DNA from: CAVQDV01 sp963711375
GTDB taxonomy: Bacteria > Pseudomonadota > Gammaproteobacteria > Coxiellales > Coxiellaceae
Length of the DNA: 64,000 nt
Assembly (NCBI GenBank): GCA_963711375.1
Contig: CAVQDV010000005.1
Coordinates: 806,001-870,000 of the forward strand
Reading direction: 5' to 3'
Shown: piece by piece, positions 40,387 to 51,700 of the stretch
Numbering within the stretch: position 1 is the first letter of the stretch
How the letters are laid out: the number at the start of each line of letters is the position of its first letter
Translations under genes and position numbers: made by a program
Notes under the pieces: model-generated
Databases searched by the model: none
Told to the model about the DNA's origin: nothing
Seen by the model: the letters and a program-made list of their open reading frames with translations, nothing else

Positions 40387-42597
40387 CTACATTATTAAAC
40401 ATTTAGCATCTTTTTCAGTATCTTTTTCCTCGTTCACAACCTGCGCTTTTCGAGACAACAAGACTTTCTCTATTACCGCCTCAAGATGCTTAAATTGTTC
40501 CGAAAGCACAGGAAGCATTCTTTGGAGCGCGCCCAAATCGGGGCCAGTAAAGCGCAAACGATTTAACTCCCCAAGGTTTGGACTTACTGCTAAGGCCATC
40601 GCTGCACCATTACAATTCGGCGACTCGTGACCCTGCTTACTGACACCAAAATCTTCACCCCATTTCTGATAATGCTTTGGATCAAATAAATCAAATTGTT
40701 TTTCTACTGTAGAGCAAATAAAGCTGCCAATTTTATAAGACTCGTAGTACGTCAGGCACTCTTCGGGATAGGCATAGGCATCGTGATTCCCTTTTTTAGC
40801 ATCATGAAAGTACAGAAGTGCTAATAAGCTGCGTGGCATATGCGCCTTCAAGATCTTATTAAGCTCATAGAAACTGCCGTCTCCACTAAGCCACTTCTCA
40901 TAAGCCTCAATAAGGATACTGCCATCGAACAAGCAAGATTCTTTTTTCAACTCTTGGATCTGTGCATAGGCTAGCTCAAGGGAATCTATTGGTATTTTAT
41001 TACAGATCAACTCCAAACCTTTTTTCCATTTCAGTTCAAGTTTACGGGATCTAAATGCAAAGTATTCAAGGTTGTCTTGCGAAGTTTGATTTAGGGACAT
41101 GGCCTCAATTCTAGGATAATCTTCAGATAGAAGTTTGCCCTCAATTTCGGCGTTCTCTGTACCTGTAACAGGATCGTCTTCGATTTTAGCTATCATTTTG
41201 ACAAGGTCAGCCGGTTTTTCTACTAAACTTATTAGCAGCGCTCTAACTTTATTGATTTCTAAATTCGCAGCGGCAATTTGAAAAATGGATTTTCCTCCAA
41301 CCCAGGTCTTTCCAAGAACCTGAATTTGACGATCAACCTGTTTAATTTTTCCGAGAGTTTCTTCGAAAGTGAATTTCCATATTTTACTCTTGGCCGGCAA
41401 GTTGCCTTCACCAGTGATCATTTGATACATGAGGTTAAGACTTACTTTCACTTGGTCCGAAGGATTAGAGGCATTCAACAGGCATTGAAAGGCCACTTTA
41501 TCAAAAGCAAGTGCTGCTTTATAAAGAGGATGATCTCTAAATGAACGTCCATAGTGAAGTGAGGGGAAAATTGACAAAATTCGGGAGTCGCCATTTACTA
41601 ATTGAACATTGTCCAATCCACTAAATTTCCCGTCCTTTATGCCATTAAATAATTTTCTTACTGCTAAGTTTTGTTTAACTCCAGCGTTCAACGCTTTACA
41701 AGTTAAAGACAAATTCACGAAATCCCTATTATTGAGGAGCAAAAGAGAAAATAGATCTTTATTCTCTAGGAACGAAAGAAACGAAGCTAAGGAGCCATTC
41801 ACTAAAGGAACATGATTAGCATTTACCAGTCGTTTAACCGATAATTCATTATTTATTGTCAACTCAAGAAATTGCTCTTTTTCATAGGCGATGGCACAAT
41901 TCACAAGATCATCAATTAAACGAACATTAATCACTCGAGGATTCTTTTTTGTGTCAGACTCTAAACACCTAGATCCTTCAGAGGCCTTCGCCACAAGGAG
42001 CCCCAAATCATGCCCTTTAAGCTTAGCATTTGAAATAACGACATATTTGTCACCAGGAACATGTTGTTTCGACTCTTCTTCATAGTCTGGACCAGCCTTA
42101 GGTTCTACCGAATTAGGTGAAAATTGCAAGCGGCTAATTTTATCAGGAGTAACAGCATAAAAGGTATGACTCAAGTTCAATTCGTTTACCAAGGCCAGCA
42201 TGATATGATTTTCGTGAAAGATTTTTAGATCTTTCTGGGGGCCATAGCGAAAAGGATTACCACGTCGTACAAACATCTTTACATTATTAATTTTTTCCAA
42301 ACCGAAAGCCTCAAAACCTATCAAGACTGGATTTTGGTCTTTGACTAATGCGTAAAGTTTAGCGGCAGAATATCCACCGGCACTGGCTCCGATGATAACA
42401 TCGTCAGCTTTAAAGATTTTCGCTATATCATTTATTTTTGCATCGGCTAAATCACAAGGATAGGCAATAAAATTGTTCCCGATGCGTAAATTTCCACATT
42501 TAGAAAGGGCTACATTTAACGAGTTAAAATCAGTATTTATTGAAAGCTCATTACCAAGAAAAAAATGGACAGTTATAGCAGGTTTCTCATCTCTCAT
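40387..42597 (-). CDS. Candidate effector: hydrolase-like N-terminus, F-box- and ankyrin-like segments, C-terminal CaaX box (736 aa)
   Basis: Not recognised as a known family. The N-terminal ~150 residues look like an alpha/beta-hydrolase core with nucleophile elbow GASAGG (~residue 68), preceded by a beta strand (DDVIIGASAGG). Around residues 272-310 is an F-box-like segment (ENKDLFSLLLLNNRDF then NLSLTCKALN). Ankyrin-like helices appear at ~351-375 (LYKAALAFDKVAFQCLL) and ~433-455 (SIFQIAAANLEINKVRALL). The protein ends in CLIM, a CaaX-type prenylation signal (Met in the last position suits farnesyltransferase). The Legionella effector AnkB has the same combination of F-box, ankyrin and CaaX. 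GAGG nine bases before ATG 42597. No signal peptide. Confidence 0.72.
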   Translation of the reverse strand: MRDEKPAITVHFFLGNELSINTDFNSLNVALSKCGNLRIGNNFIAYPCDLADAKINDIAKIFKADDVIIGASAGGYSAAKLYALVKDQNPVLIGFEAFGLEKINNVKMFVRRGNPFRYGPQKDLKIFHENHIMLALVNELNLSHTFYAVTPDKISRLQFSPNSVEPKAGPDYEEESKQHVPGDKYVVISNAKLKGHDLGLLVAKASEGSRCLESDTKKNPRVINVRLIDDLVNCAIAYEKEQFLELTINNELSVKRLVNANHVPLVNGSLASFLSFLENKDLFSLLLLNNRDFVNLSLTCKALNAGVKQNLAVRKLFNGIKDGKFSGLDNVQLVNGDSRILSIFPSLHYGRSFRDHPLYKAALAFDKVAFQCLLNASNPSDQVKVSLNLMYQMITGEGNLPAKSKIWKFTFEETLGKIKQVDRQIQVLGKTWVGGKSIFQIAAANLEINKVRALLISLVEKPADLVKMIAKIEDDPVTGTENAEIEGKLLSEDYPRIEAMSLNQTSQDNLEYFAFRSRKLELKWKKGLELICNKIPIDSLELAYAQIQELKKESCLFDGSILIEAYEKWLSGDGSFYELNKILKAHMPRSLLALLYFHDAKKGNHDAYAYPEECLTYYESYKIGSFICSTVEKQFDLFDPKHYQKWGEDFGVSKQGHESPNCNGAAMALAVSPNLGELNRLRFTGPDLGALQRMLPVLSEQFKHLEAVIEKVLLSRKAQVVNEEKDTEKDAKCLIM

Positions 42598-42729
42598 ATC
42601 AGGGCGCCTCTTTGTGTACTCTGTGAATTATATTTTGAGGAACATTTCAAATCAACAAAAGAAATCTTAAGGTTTTGTTAAAGCACAATTTAAAATTTTA
42701 TTTCTAAGGGGAGTTTTTAAGTTAAGCGA

Positions 42730-45700
42730 TTACTTGTGGGTCACTTGAGTTACGATCTCCTCAATAATGCGTATCATCTCATCTCGAACGGCTTTTTGAT
42801 TAATAAATAAATGATCACCCGCCATGCGATATATATGGAAAGCTTGATGGCTTAAGTCCTTCCAGGCTTGCATATCTTTTTCGGAGACATCAACATCATC
42901 CGATCCATAAAAGGCTGTAATTTCACATGGGAGGACTTCTTCCTGGTATCGATAGCTATCTACAACCTTAATATCAGGGATACCCATTTTAATATAGACT
43001 GGCAAAATTTCTGCAGGAATTTTTGAAGCTTCCGGTAGAATTTGATGATGGATAATTTGGTCGATGTCCTCTTTGGATAATTGATCCTTAGAAAAAATTG
43101 CTTCTAAACCCGCCTTTTTAAAATTTGACTTCAAATTTGCTAGCCGCGGATTAGGAATATTCGGAGACGTGAAGGCCGATACAAATAACTGCTGCGGAAT
43201 TATTTTTTTCTTTTCATATAAAGTTCTTGCTAATTGATAGCCAATTAAAGCACCAAAACTATGCCCAAAAATTGCAAAGGGTAAATCAAGCTTCGAGCTT
43301 ATCACCTCGCTTAAATCTTCAATTAATTCATAAATATTCGAATAGGCGGGTTCTTTCGCTCGTCCTTCTCTTCCGGGAAGCTGTATAGGACATACGTCAA
43401 TTTCAGGCGAAAATAAATCCTGCCACTCTCGATAAATTGAAGCGCCACCTCCTCCATAGGGCAAACAAAATAATCGGCATTTTGCATTTGGTTTTGCTTT
43501 CCCCACAAACCAAATTTCAGGAGCAAGGGTTTTATCAGGAGGAAAACTCGAGCGATTCTCATGGGGGATTTTTGCAATTAAATCGACGAGTAATAAGGAT
43601 AATTTTTCAATACTGGGTCCAAGCACAATTTCTTCGATGGGTAAATCTACCCCTAATTTTCGTCCAATTTCATTTCTAAGACTTAAGCCCATAATCGAAT
43701 CAATACCAAAATCCCCAATGGATTCTTTCAAAGGAATTTCCGATTGTGGCAGGGTTAATAATTGCGAGAGTTGTTCTTTCAAAAATTCGCAAATAAGGGC
43801 TTCTCTCTCTGTGGGCGAAGATTGCATCAACTTGTCGAGCAAGGGATTTGGTCCCGAGGAGAGTGTCAGCGATCCTTTCATTGCGGCTTGTAGCGCTTCC
43901 AAAGCCTCCTTCGTAAAAGCCTGCATTTTACATTGACGACATTCGGCGATGAGCTCACCTTTTTCATTATGCAAATAAAAATTACCGACATAGCCTTCCT
44001 TGCTCGCTGCCTCTTTTTCCATATCAAGAGAGCACCATAACTCATTAAAGCCTTGGTCAACATGAAAGGTAAATTCACCCCATTTTGAAACCATAATCGT
44101 GAGATCCAAAGGTGCGGTTGCTGGTAAAAGGGCATGAAATAATTGCGCACAGGCATCAAGAACACCGGGATTAAATGGACTTGAATATTTGTCATGTTCT
44201 CCCATTGATAATTGAGACAAAAGTGATTGACCTTGCACCCACACTTTTTCAATACGAAGTACACTCTCGCCTAAATTTAGCCCACGATTAATCATCATTT
44301 TATAGAAAGCATTTTTATCGAACGTGGGAAGATCTTTTTTCAGAGCATCGAGTTTAAGAACCTCGCTTGAACGCTTCTGCGCGATAAGTTCAGAAAAATC
44401 AATTTTGCCTTCAGCATGCAAAGCCCACGAGTTTTTTCCTTCCTGATAACTTTGAAATTTAAAGGTAAATTGATTTTCATTTGTTTTACTAAGCGTTAAA
44501 ATCACGGAACGCACTTCATTTTCAGGAACAATTAAGGGCAAAAGATAAGATACATTCTGTAGTTGATAGGATTTTATCGCTTTTATTTTTGCCAAGGCGT
44601 TAATCAGCATTTCTTGATAGAAACCAACATGAAGAATGCCATGCACATCATTCAAGTCTGGCAAATTTCGTCGGCTGATTTTATAAGTGAACGCCGGTTC
44701 TTCCAAGGAAAATGGCAAGGCCAGTCCCCGCAATGGAAAACTGTCTTCCGCTGTCGTCATTTCCAAATAATTTTCAGTTTCATCGAGCTCAATCCAATAA
44801 GATTTTCTTTGGAAAGGATAGTTAGGAAGCAAGACTGGATTTCGATGATAATCCCCGTCAAAATCTCGCCAATTAATGTCGATGCCTTCTTCGTATAAAT
44901 GCGCTAAGCTGTGAATAATCGTTTCAGCATCTAGTGCATGATTAATCGTTTTATGAAATGGCCTCGAAGGCACAAGTTCCCTACCTGGATTAATTTGCAA
45001 ATATTCATTGTCGCCTCGTTCGAGCAAGGTCTCCGCGGCCTTTAGCGAGGATGCTGGTGCTGTTTTTTGCTGCTCCCAATATAGGGGTTTAATTACCTCA
45101 GAAGATTTAACAGACAGGCCCGTTTGGCTTGAAATTAAGGTAATTTTGGGGGAAGACAAAATAATTTGGCTAGGATTTTTGCTATTTAAGACAAGGCTTA
45201 TCGCTCCTTCCACATCCATAATTCCGGCTACTAGGGCAGCCAAATAAGCGCCAATGGATTCTCCATATACACCGTCAATGGGAATTCCCCAGGAACGCCA
45301 TAATGAATACAAAGCATACTGAATAGCAAATTCCCCAGCTTTTTTTCGAAGTTCGTTCATTTCAATATTTTTATTTCCATATAAAATCTCGGAAATATCA
45401 GCGCCTAAAATCGAATGGCAAAGCGGATCCAGTTCCTTTATGGCCCTTTGATAGGTGGAAAAAGAAAAGTAAAATGGAGCTCCAAAGCCTCTGCAATCTC
45501 CTTCAAACTCTGTAAAAACTAGGATTAATTTTCGCGGTAAATTTTCTGGCATTTTTATGGCATGATTTAACAGTTTTTCTTTAAAACTCGCCTTTGAATT
45601 ACCCACCACAGATATTCGATAAGGAAAATGGGCATGACCAACATTGGCAGAAAAAGCAATATCAGCAAGGTTTGCATCGGTTTTTTCTAGAAATTCGGCA

Positions 45701-48700
45701 TAATTTTGAATACTGTCTTTTAAGGCTGTTTCCGTTTGAGCGGATAAGCTTAAGATATGCAAGGGCCGATCGAGTTTATTCGTTATTTTTTCAGCAATAG
45801 GCGCTTCCGTCAAAATCATATGCGCGTTAGTGCCACTAAAACCAAAGGAACTGATGCCAACAAATCGCCTTCGATTAAGGGGCTCCCAATCAATTAAGTG
45901 ATCCGGAATTTTAGCTGGAATTTTGTCCAAATGAATGCGTGTGTTTACCTTATTCACCTTTAAAGGTGGTAACTTTTTATGCTGCAAACAAAGCACCGAT
46001 TTAATAATGCTCGCAATACCCGCTGCCGATTCAGTATGTCCGATATTTTGTTTAACAGCCCCTAAAAATAGGGGATTATGAATGTCCCGATTTTTGCCTA
46101 AAATCTCAGAGACACTGTGCATTTCGATGGGATCACCTAAGGAAGTACCAGTGCCATGCGCTTCTAAATACGTAATATCGTTAGGAGTAAGCCCAGCATT
46201 TTTAAGGGCCTCACTAATAAGCTTTTGCTGCGCATTTCCGTTTGGAACCGTTAAACCGCTGCTGTGTCCATCTTGATTAATGGCACTTCCTTTGATTACC
46301 GCTAAAATGCTATCGCCATCTCGTTGTGCCGCCGACAAGCGTTTTAATACTATTATTCCAGCCCCTTCACTTCGTCCATATCCATCCGCACTAGCATCAA
46401 AAGTTTTGCAGTGCCCATCGGGTGACAAAGCTCTGACTCGACATAAGGAGATAAAAAAAACTGGGGTTAACATTAAATTAATTCCAGCCGCCAAAGCCAT
46501 TTCGCACTCTCCCAATCGAATACTCTCACAGGCCAAATGCGTACTGACCAAGGAGGAAGAACAGGCCGTATCGATGCTGATAGCGGGACCCTGCAAACCA
46601 AACTGATGCGCAATGCGACCCGAGGCCAAACTGGTAATAATGCCCGTTGCTGAATAAGCGGAAAATTTTGTATAGTCATGATGTTTTTTGGCACGATCTA
46701 AATAGTAATATTCAGGAATTGATATCCCTACAAAAACACCCGTTTTAGTGCCTGCTAATCGGCTTGGATCATAATTAGCGTTTTCAAAAGCCTCCCAGCT
46801 AAGCTCGAGCAACAGTCTTTGCTGAGGATCCAAATCAATGGCCTCGGTAGGAGAAATACCAAAGAATTTGGCGTCAAATTCATTAATTTTTTGGGAAATA
46901 AATCCCCCTTTCTGAACATACATTTTGCCAAGGGCTTCTGGATTTTTATCGTAATAACGATTTACATCCCATCGTTCTTTTGGCATATCCACTATGCCAT
47001 CACCACCCTTGGAAAGAAATTCCCAAAATTCTTCTGGGGTATTGCAGCCTCCCGGAAAGCGACAGGACATCCCAATAATGGCAATGTCATTTTCTTCGGG
47101 TATGGAAGATAAAATGGGGGTTTCATCTTTTGAAGTGTCTTCTTCAAGAACTAAATCTTTTGGGATGAGAGTCATCACATACGTGGTAAATTCTGTCAAA
47201 GTCGGATAATCAAACACAGCCGTATCGGATAATTTTATCGATAAGGTTTTTTCGATATCATTCCCCAACTCAATCACCTGGATGGAACTAATGCCTAATT
47301 CGAAAAATCCCTGTTGAATATCCGGTAATTTTGGCGGAGTATATTCCAATATATCCGCAATAAGTTTTTGCAAGTAACTTAGAATAATCGTGTGTTGTTC
47401 GCTTTCGGCGACATCCAAAAGATTTTTCAGTAGAGGCGAATATGTCTGTTTTATTTGAGGCTTTTTAAGGATTTCAATAGTAGGCTCTGCTAAACTCGGT
47501 TTTATAATATTTTCGGGAGAATTTTCTTCTTTTTTGGCTGGGCCATCTACCCAACAATATTCAGTAGCGAAAGTATAGGTGGGCAAATAAATGCGGTAAT
47601 GCTTGCAGTCGCTATGCATAGTTTCAAAGGGGACTTTCGCGCCATCTCTCCATCCTTCTGCAATGGCTTCTAAATTATTGCTCTTGATTAAATCCTCGAT
47701 GGCTGCACGATTCAGAATATTTGGTTTTTTATCCCTAACCTCTGCATTAAAATCATTGGCGAGCAAGGCTTCAAGTTTTTCAATTAATTCAGAAATACTG
47801 CCGACAAGCAATGCGATACGATATCGCATCGACACCCGGCCAACCTGAAGGGTATAAGCTAAATCAGGTAAGCTAATCTCGGAAAATAATGCTTCTTTTG
47901 AATGAATTCTGGCCTTCAAAAAGGCGTGTAAATTAATCACTTCCGCTTTTAAAGATTCAATTTTTTTGGCGGATAAGGGAATAATAAATAATTTTCCTGT
48001 CGCTGCTTCAGGTGATTTTTCATTTTTTGGCCCAATATACTCTTCCACGATGACGTGAACATTCGTACCGCCTGCACCAAATGAACTGATACCGGCACGA
48101 CGAGGATAATTCTCAAATCGATTCCAAGCCCCTAATTTTTCTTGCACATAGAAGGGGGTTTTGTCGAAGTGAATATTTGGATTTAAATGTGCTGAATGCA
48201 ATAAATTCGGAGCGATCATTTTAGCTTGTAATTGAAGGAGCACTTTAATTATTTGAGAAATACCAGCGGCCGCTTCCAAGTGCCCGACATTTGACTTAAC
48301 GGATCCTATTGCACAAAATTGCTTATCTTTTGTTTTAGGCTTAAAGGCATCCTCAAGACCCGTAATTTCAATGGGATCTCCAAGAGCGGTTCCGGTGCCA
48401 TGCGCTTCGACATAAGTAATGGTTCTTGGGTCTACGTTTGCATTGTCCAGCGCTATACGAATCGCCTGCGTTTGGGCCACTGGGCCTGGCACAAAATAAT
48501 TACTGCTTTTTCCAACTTGACTGACACCTGTGCCTTTAATCACGCCTAAAATATTATCCCGGTTCGCAATTGCCAGATGCAGGGGTTTTAATACTATAGC
48601 GCCAACGCCTTCGCCTGGCACATAGCCATCACCACCTTCTCCAAAGGATCGGCAGCGACCATCACTCGATAAAAATCCAAATTTTTTGAGCGTTTCAAAT

Positions 48701-51700
48701 TTTGAGGGGTGCAGTGAAAGATTAACGCCGCCGGCCAGGGCTACCTGACATTCACCCATCAAAATACTTTGTACAGCTAAATGAATAGCATAGAGCGAAG
48801 AACAACAAGCCGTATCCACCGTAAAACTGGGGCCTTTAAAATCGCAAAAATAAGAAACCCGATTCGCAACGGAGAATGTCTGGGCATTGGGAGGCGTTCT
48901 TTTTTCCGAAAGGGGGATTTCATTTGCAAAAAGAGAATAATCATTAATAGAAACACCTGCAAATACCCCTACTCTAGCAGAGGCATCCTTAACTAAAGTG
49001 TTGGGCTGATATCCAGCAGATTCGATGCACTTCCAGGCTTCTTCCAAAAAAAGCCTTTCGTTTGGAGTCATCAATTTTGCTTCAATTGGGGCAATATTAA
49101 AAAAATCCATGTCAAACTGATCCACGCCCTCTATAAAACCGCCCCATTTTGCATAGGACGATGCTAATTTATCTAAGCGATTTAAGGGTATTTCTGTAAT
49201 GCAATCTTTTCCCTCTTTAATATTTTCCCAAAAATCGAAAATATCTTTTGAGAGCGGAAATACACCACTCATGCCAATAATGGCGATATCCCTATTCATT
49301 TGAACGGGTTCTTGATTAAACTGCAATTCACCCTCATATTCGGTTTCAAAGAAAGTAGCTAATTCATCCAGACTGGAATATTTAAAAAATAAAGTACTTG
49401 AAATTTCGCCAAATATTTCAGTTAATGCCGCGTTGAGCTCTGCGATGATAAGGGAATCAATTCCATAATCTGAAAAGGGTTTGTCAGTTTCTACTTGGTC
49501 TAAAGGTAATTTTAGCACTTCAGAAAAAACATTTTTCAAAATATCCAGAATGTTTTTGGATTTAATCTCAGGACTCAATTCCGCTTTAACCACTGGTTTA
49601 AGCTCGACTTTAATCTCAGGTTTAAACTCGGTTTTAAGCTCAGGTTTTGGCTCTGATCGATTTTCCATTTTAGGTTTAATGGATAAGGCTTCTACCCAAT
49701 GATGTCGACGCACAAATGCCGGTTTATGATGTGAACGCTCTTCCCACTTTTTGAATTCTTCTTCCGTTAAAGGTGGGCCTTCTTCTAGAATGGCGTGTGC
49801 ATTGGTTCCGCTGAAACCAAAGGAACTCACCGCCGCTCGACGAACCCGCTCCCCTCGGTTCCAAGGCTGATTTTGAGTCAGAATTTCAGCGGGAAAATTC
49901 ATTTCAATGTGTGGATTTAATTTTTTAAAATGTAAATTTTTAGGCAAGGTTTCATGCTGTAAAGCTAAGATTACTTTAATGACACTCGCAATACCGGCCG
50001 CACCTTCTAGATGTCCGATATTGGACTTTACCGAGCCTAATTTTAATGGATGTGCAGCATCGCGCTCCCCATATGTAGCTCCAACGGCCCTTACTTCAAT
50101 AGGATCTCCCAATGAAGTGCCAGTGCCATGCGCCTCAACAAAATCGATATCAGCCGCTTTCAATTTTGCCTTATCAAGCGCCCGTCGAATTAAGGCTTCT
50201 TGCGCCTCTCCATTGGGAGCCGTTAAACCTGCGCTCGCGCCATCCTGATTAATCGCGCTGGATTTAATAATAGCCAGAATCGTATTACCATCGCGTTTTG
50301 CATCGCTTAAGCGTTTTAACACAATCATGCCACAGCCTTCTCCGCGGACATAACCATCGGCGCTGGCATCAAAGCTTTTGCAGTGTCCGTCACGCGCAAG
50401 CATTCCGGCTTTTGAAAAATCAATCGTAAGAATCGGGGATATCATGACATTAACACCGCCCGCTAAAGCTAAATTAGAATCCCCACTGCGTAAATTTTTA
50501 CAGGCTTCATCGATGGCCACCAAAGAAGAAGAACAAGCCGTATCTACCGCAAAATTGGGCCCCTGTAATCCAAAGAAATAGGAAATTCTTCCACTCGCCG
50601 TACTTTTTGAATTGCCCGTGGACAGATAAGGATTAATGAGTGTCAAATCTCCAGTGGCCGTAATTAAATCCATATAATCTTGTGAACAAATTCCAATAAA
50701 TACACCAGTTGCACTGCCTTCTAATTCTTGCGGATTTATGCCCGTCGATTGAATCGCTTCATAACTCACTTCGAGTAATAAGCGTTGCTGCGGATCGAGA
50801 TATTCAGCTTCCCTGGGATTAATTTTGAAAAAGGCTGCATCAAATTCGCTGACGTCCACATCTAAAAATCCACCCAATTTCGTAATCATTTTTCCAGGTA
50901 CTGAAGGGTCCGGATCATAATAAAGATTAGCGTCCCAACGATTCGAGGGAATTTCTGAAATGGCATCCGTACCACTTTCCAATAATTTCCAAAAATCATC
51001 CACCGTATTGGCGCCTCCTGGAAAGCGACAGCTCATACCAATAATGGCAATGGGCTCATCTGGATGAATAGAAACAGGGGTTTCTTCCTTTTTACGTACG
51101 GGGAGGCTTTCAATTTTTAATAATCGACCTAAATAATGTGTCATTTTTTCGATACTGGAATGATCAAAAATGGCAGATGTCGATAAAACAGCGGCTTTTC
51201 CAAGCCCCGCTTGCAAACGATTTGTTAGTTCAATGGCCATCAAAGAATCGAGACCCATATCGAAAAAGCCTTTTTTCGCATCAATGGATTCAGAAGCGGA
51301 TAAGCCAAGCACCGATTGGAGAATGGAAATAACATAGTCTTTCACTAAAGCGATGCGTTCATTATCCGAAACCTTTTCCAGAAGGGAGGGTAAATTCTCT
51401 TTGCTTGATTTTTCTTGGGCATAAGCGCTTAACCAGCTGGGCACTTCGATAAATGTGTTGAGGTAATTTTTCCATTTCATATGCGCTATCGTGAGATGGG
51501 TTTCGTTAGAAAGTAATGCCATTTCTAAAGCTCGCAACGCATCTTTGGGCTTTAAAGCCAGCATTCCCGCTTTAGCATGTCTCGAGACGAGTTCTTTGGC
51601 CATGCCCACTTCCGCCCATGGCCCCCAGGATACACTAAGTGCGGATAAACCTTGTTGTTTTCGATATTCGCACAAGGCATCCATGAAGGCATTGGCCGCT

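Noticed and set aside
45000..45530. A working cis-acting acyltransferase in PksB module 4
   Set aside because: The small subdomain is absent and the GHSxG motif is GESIG, so the region was treated as a remnant.
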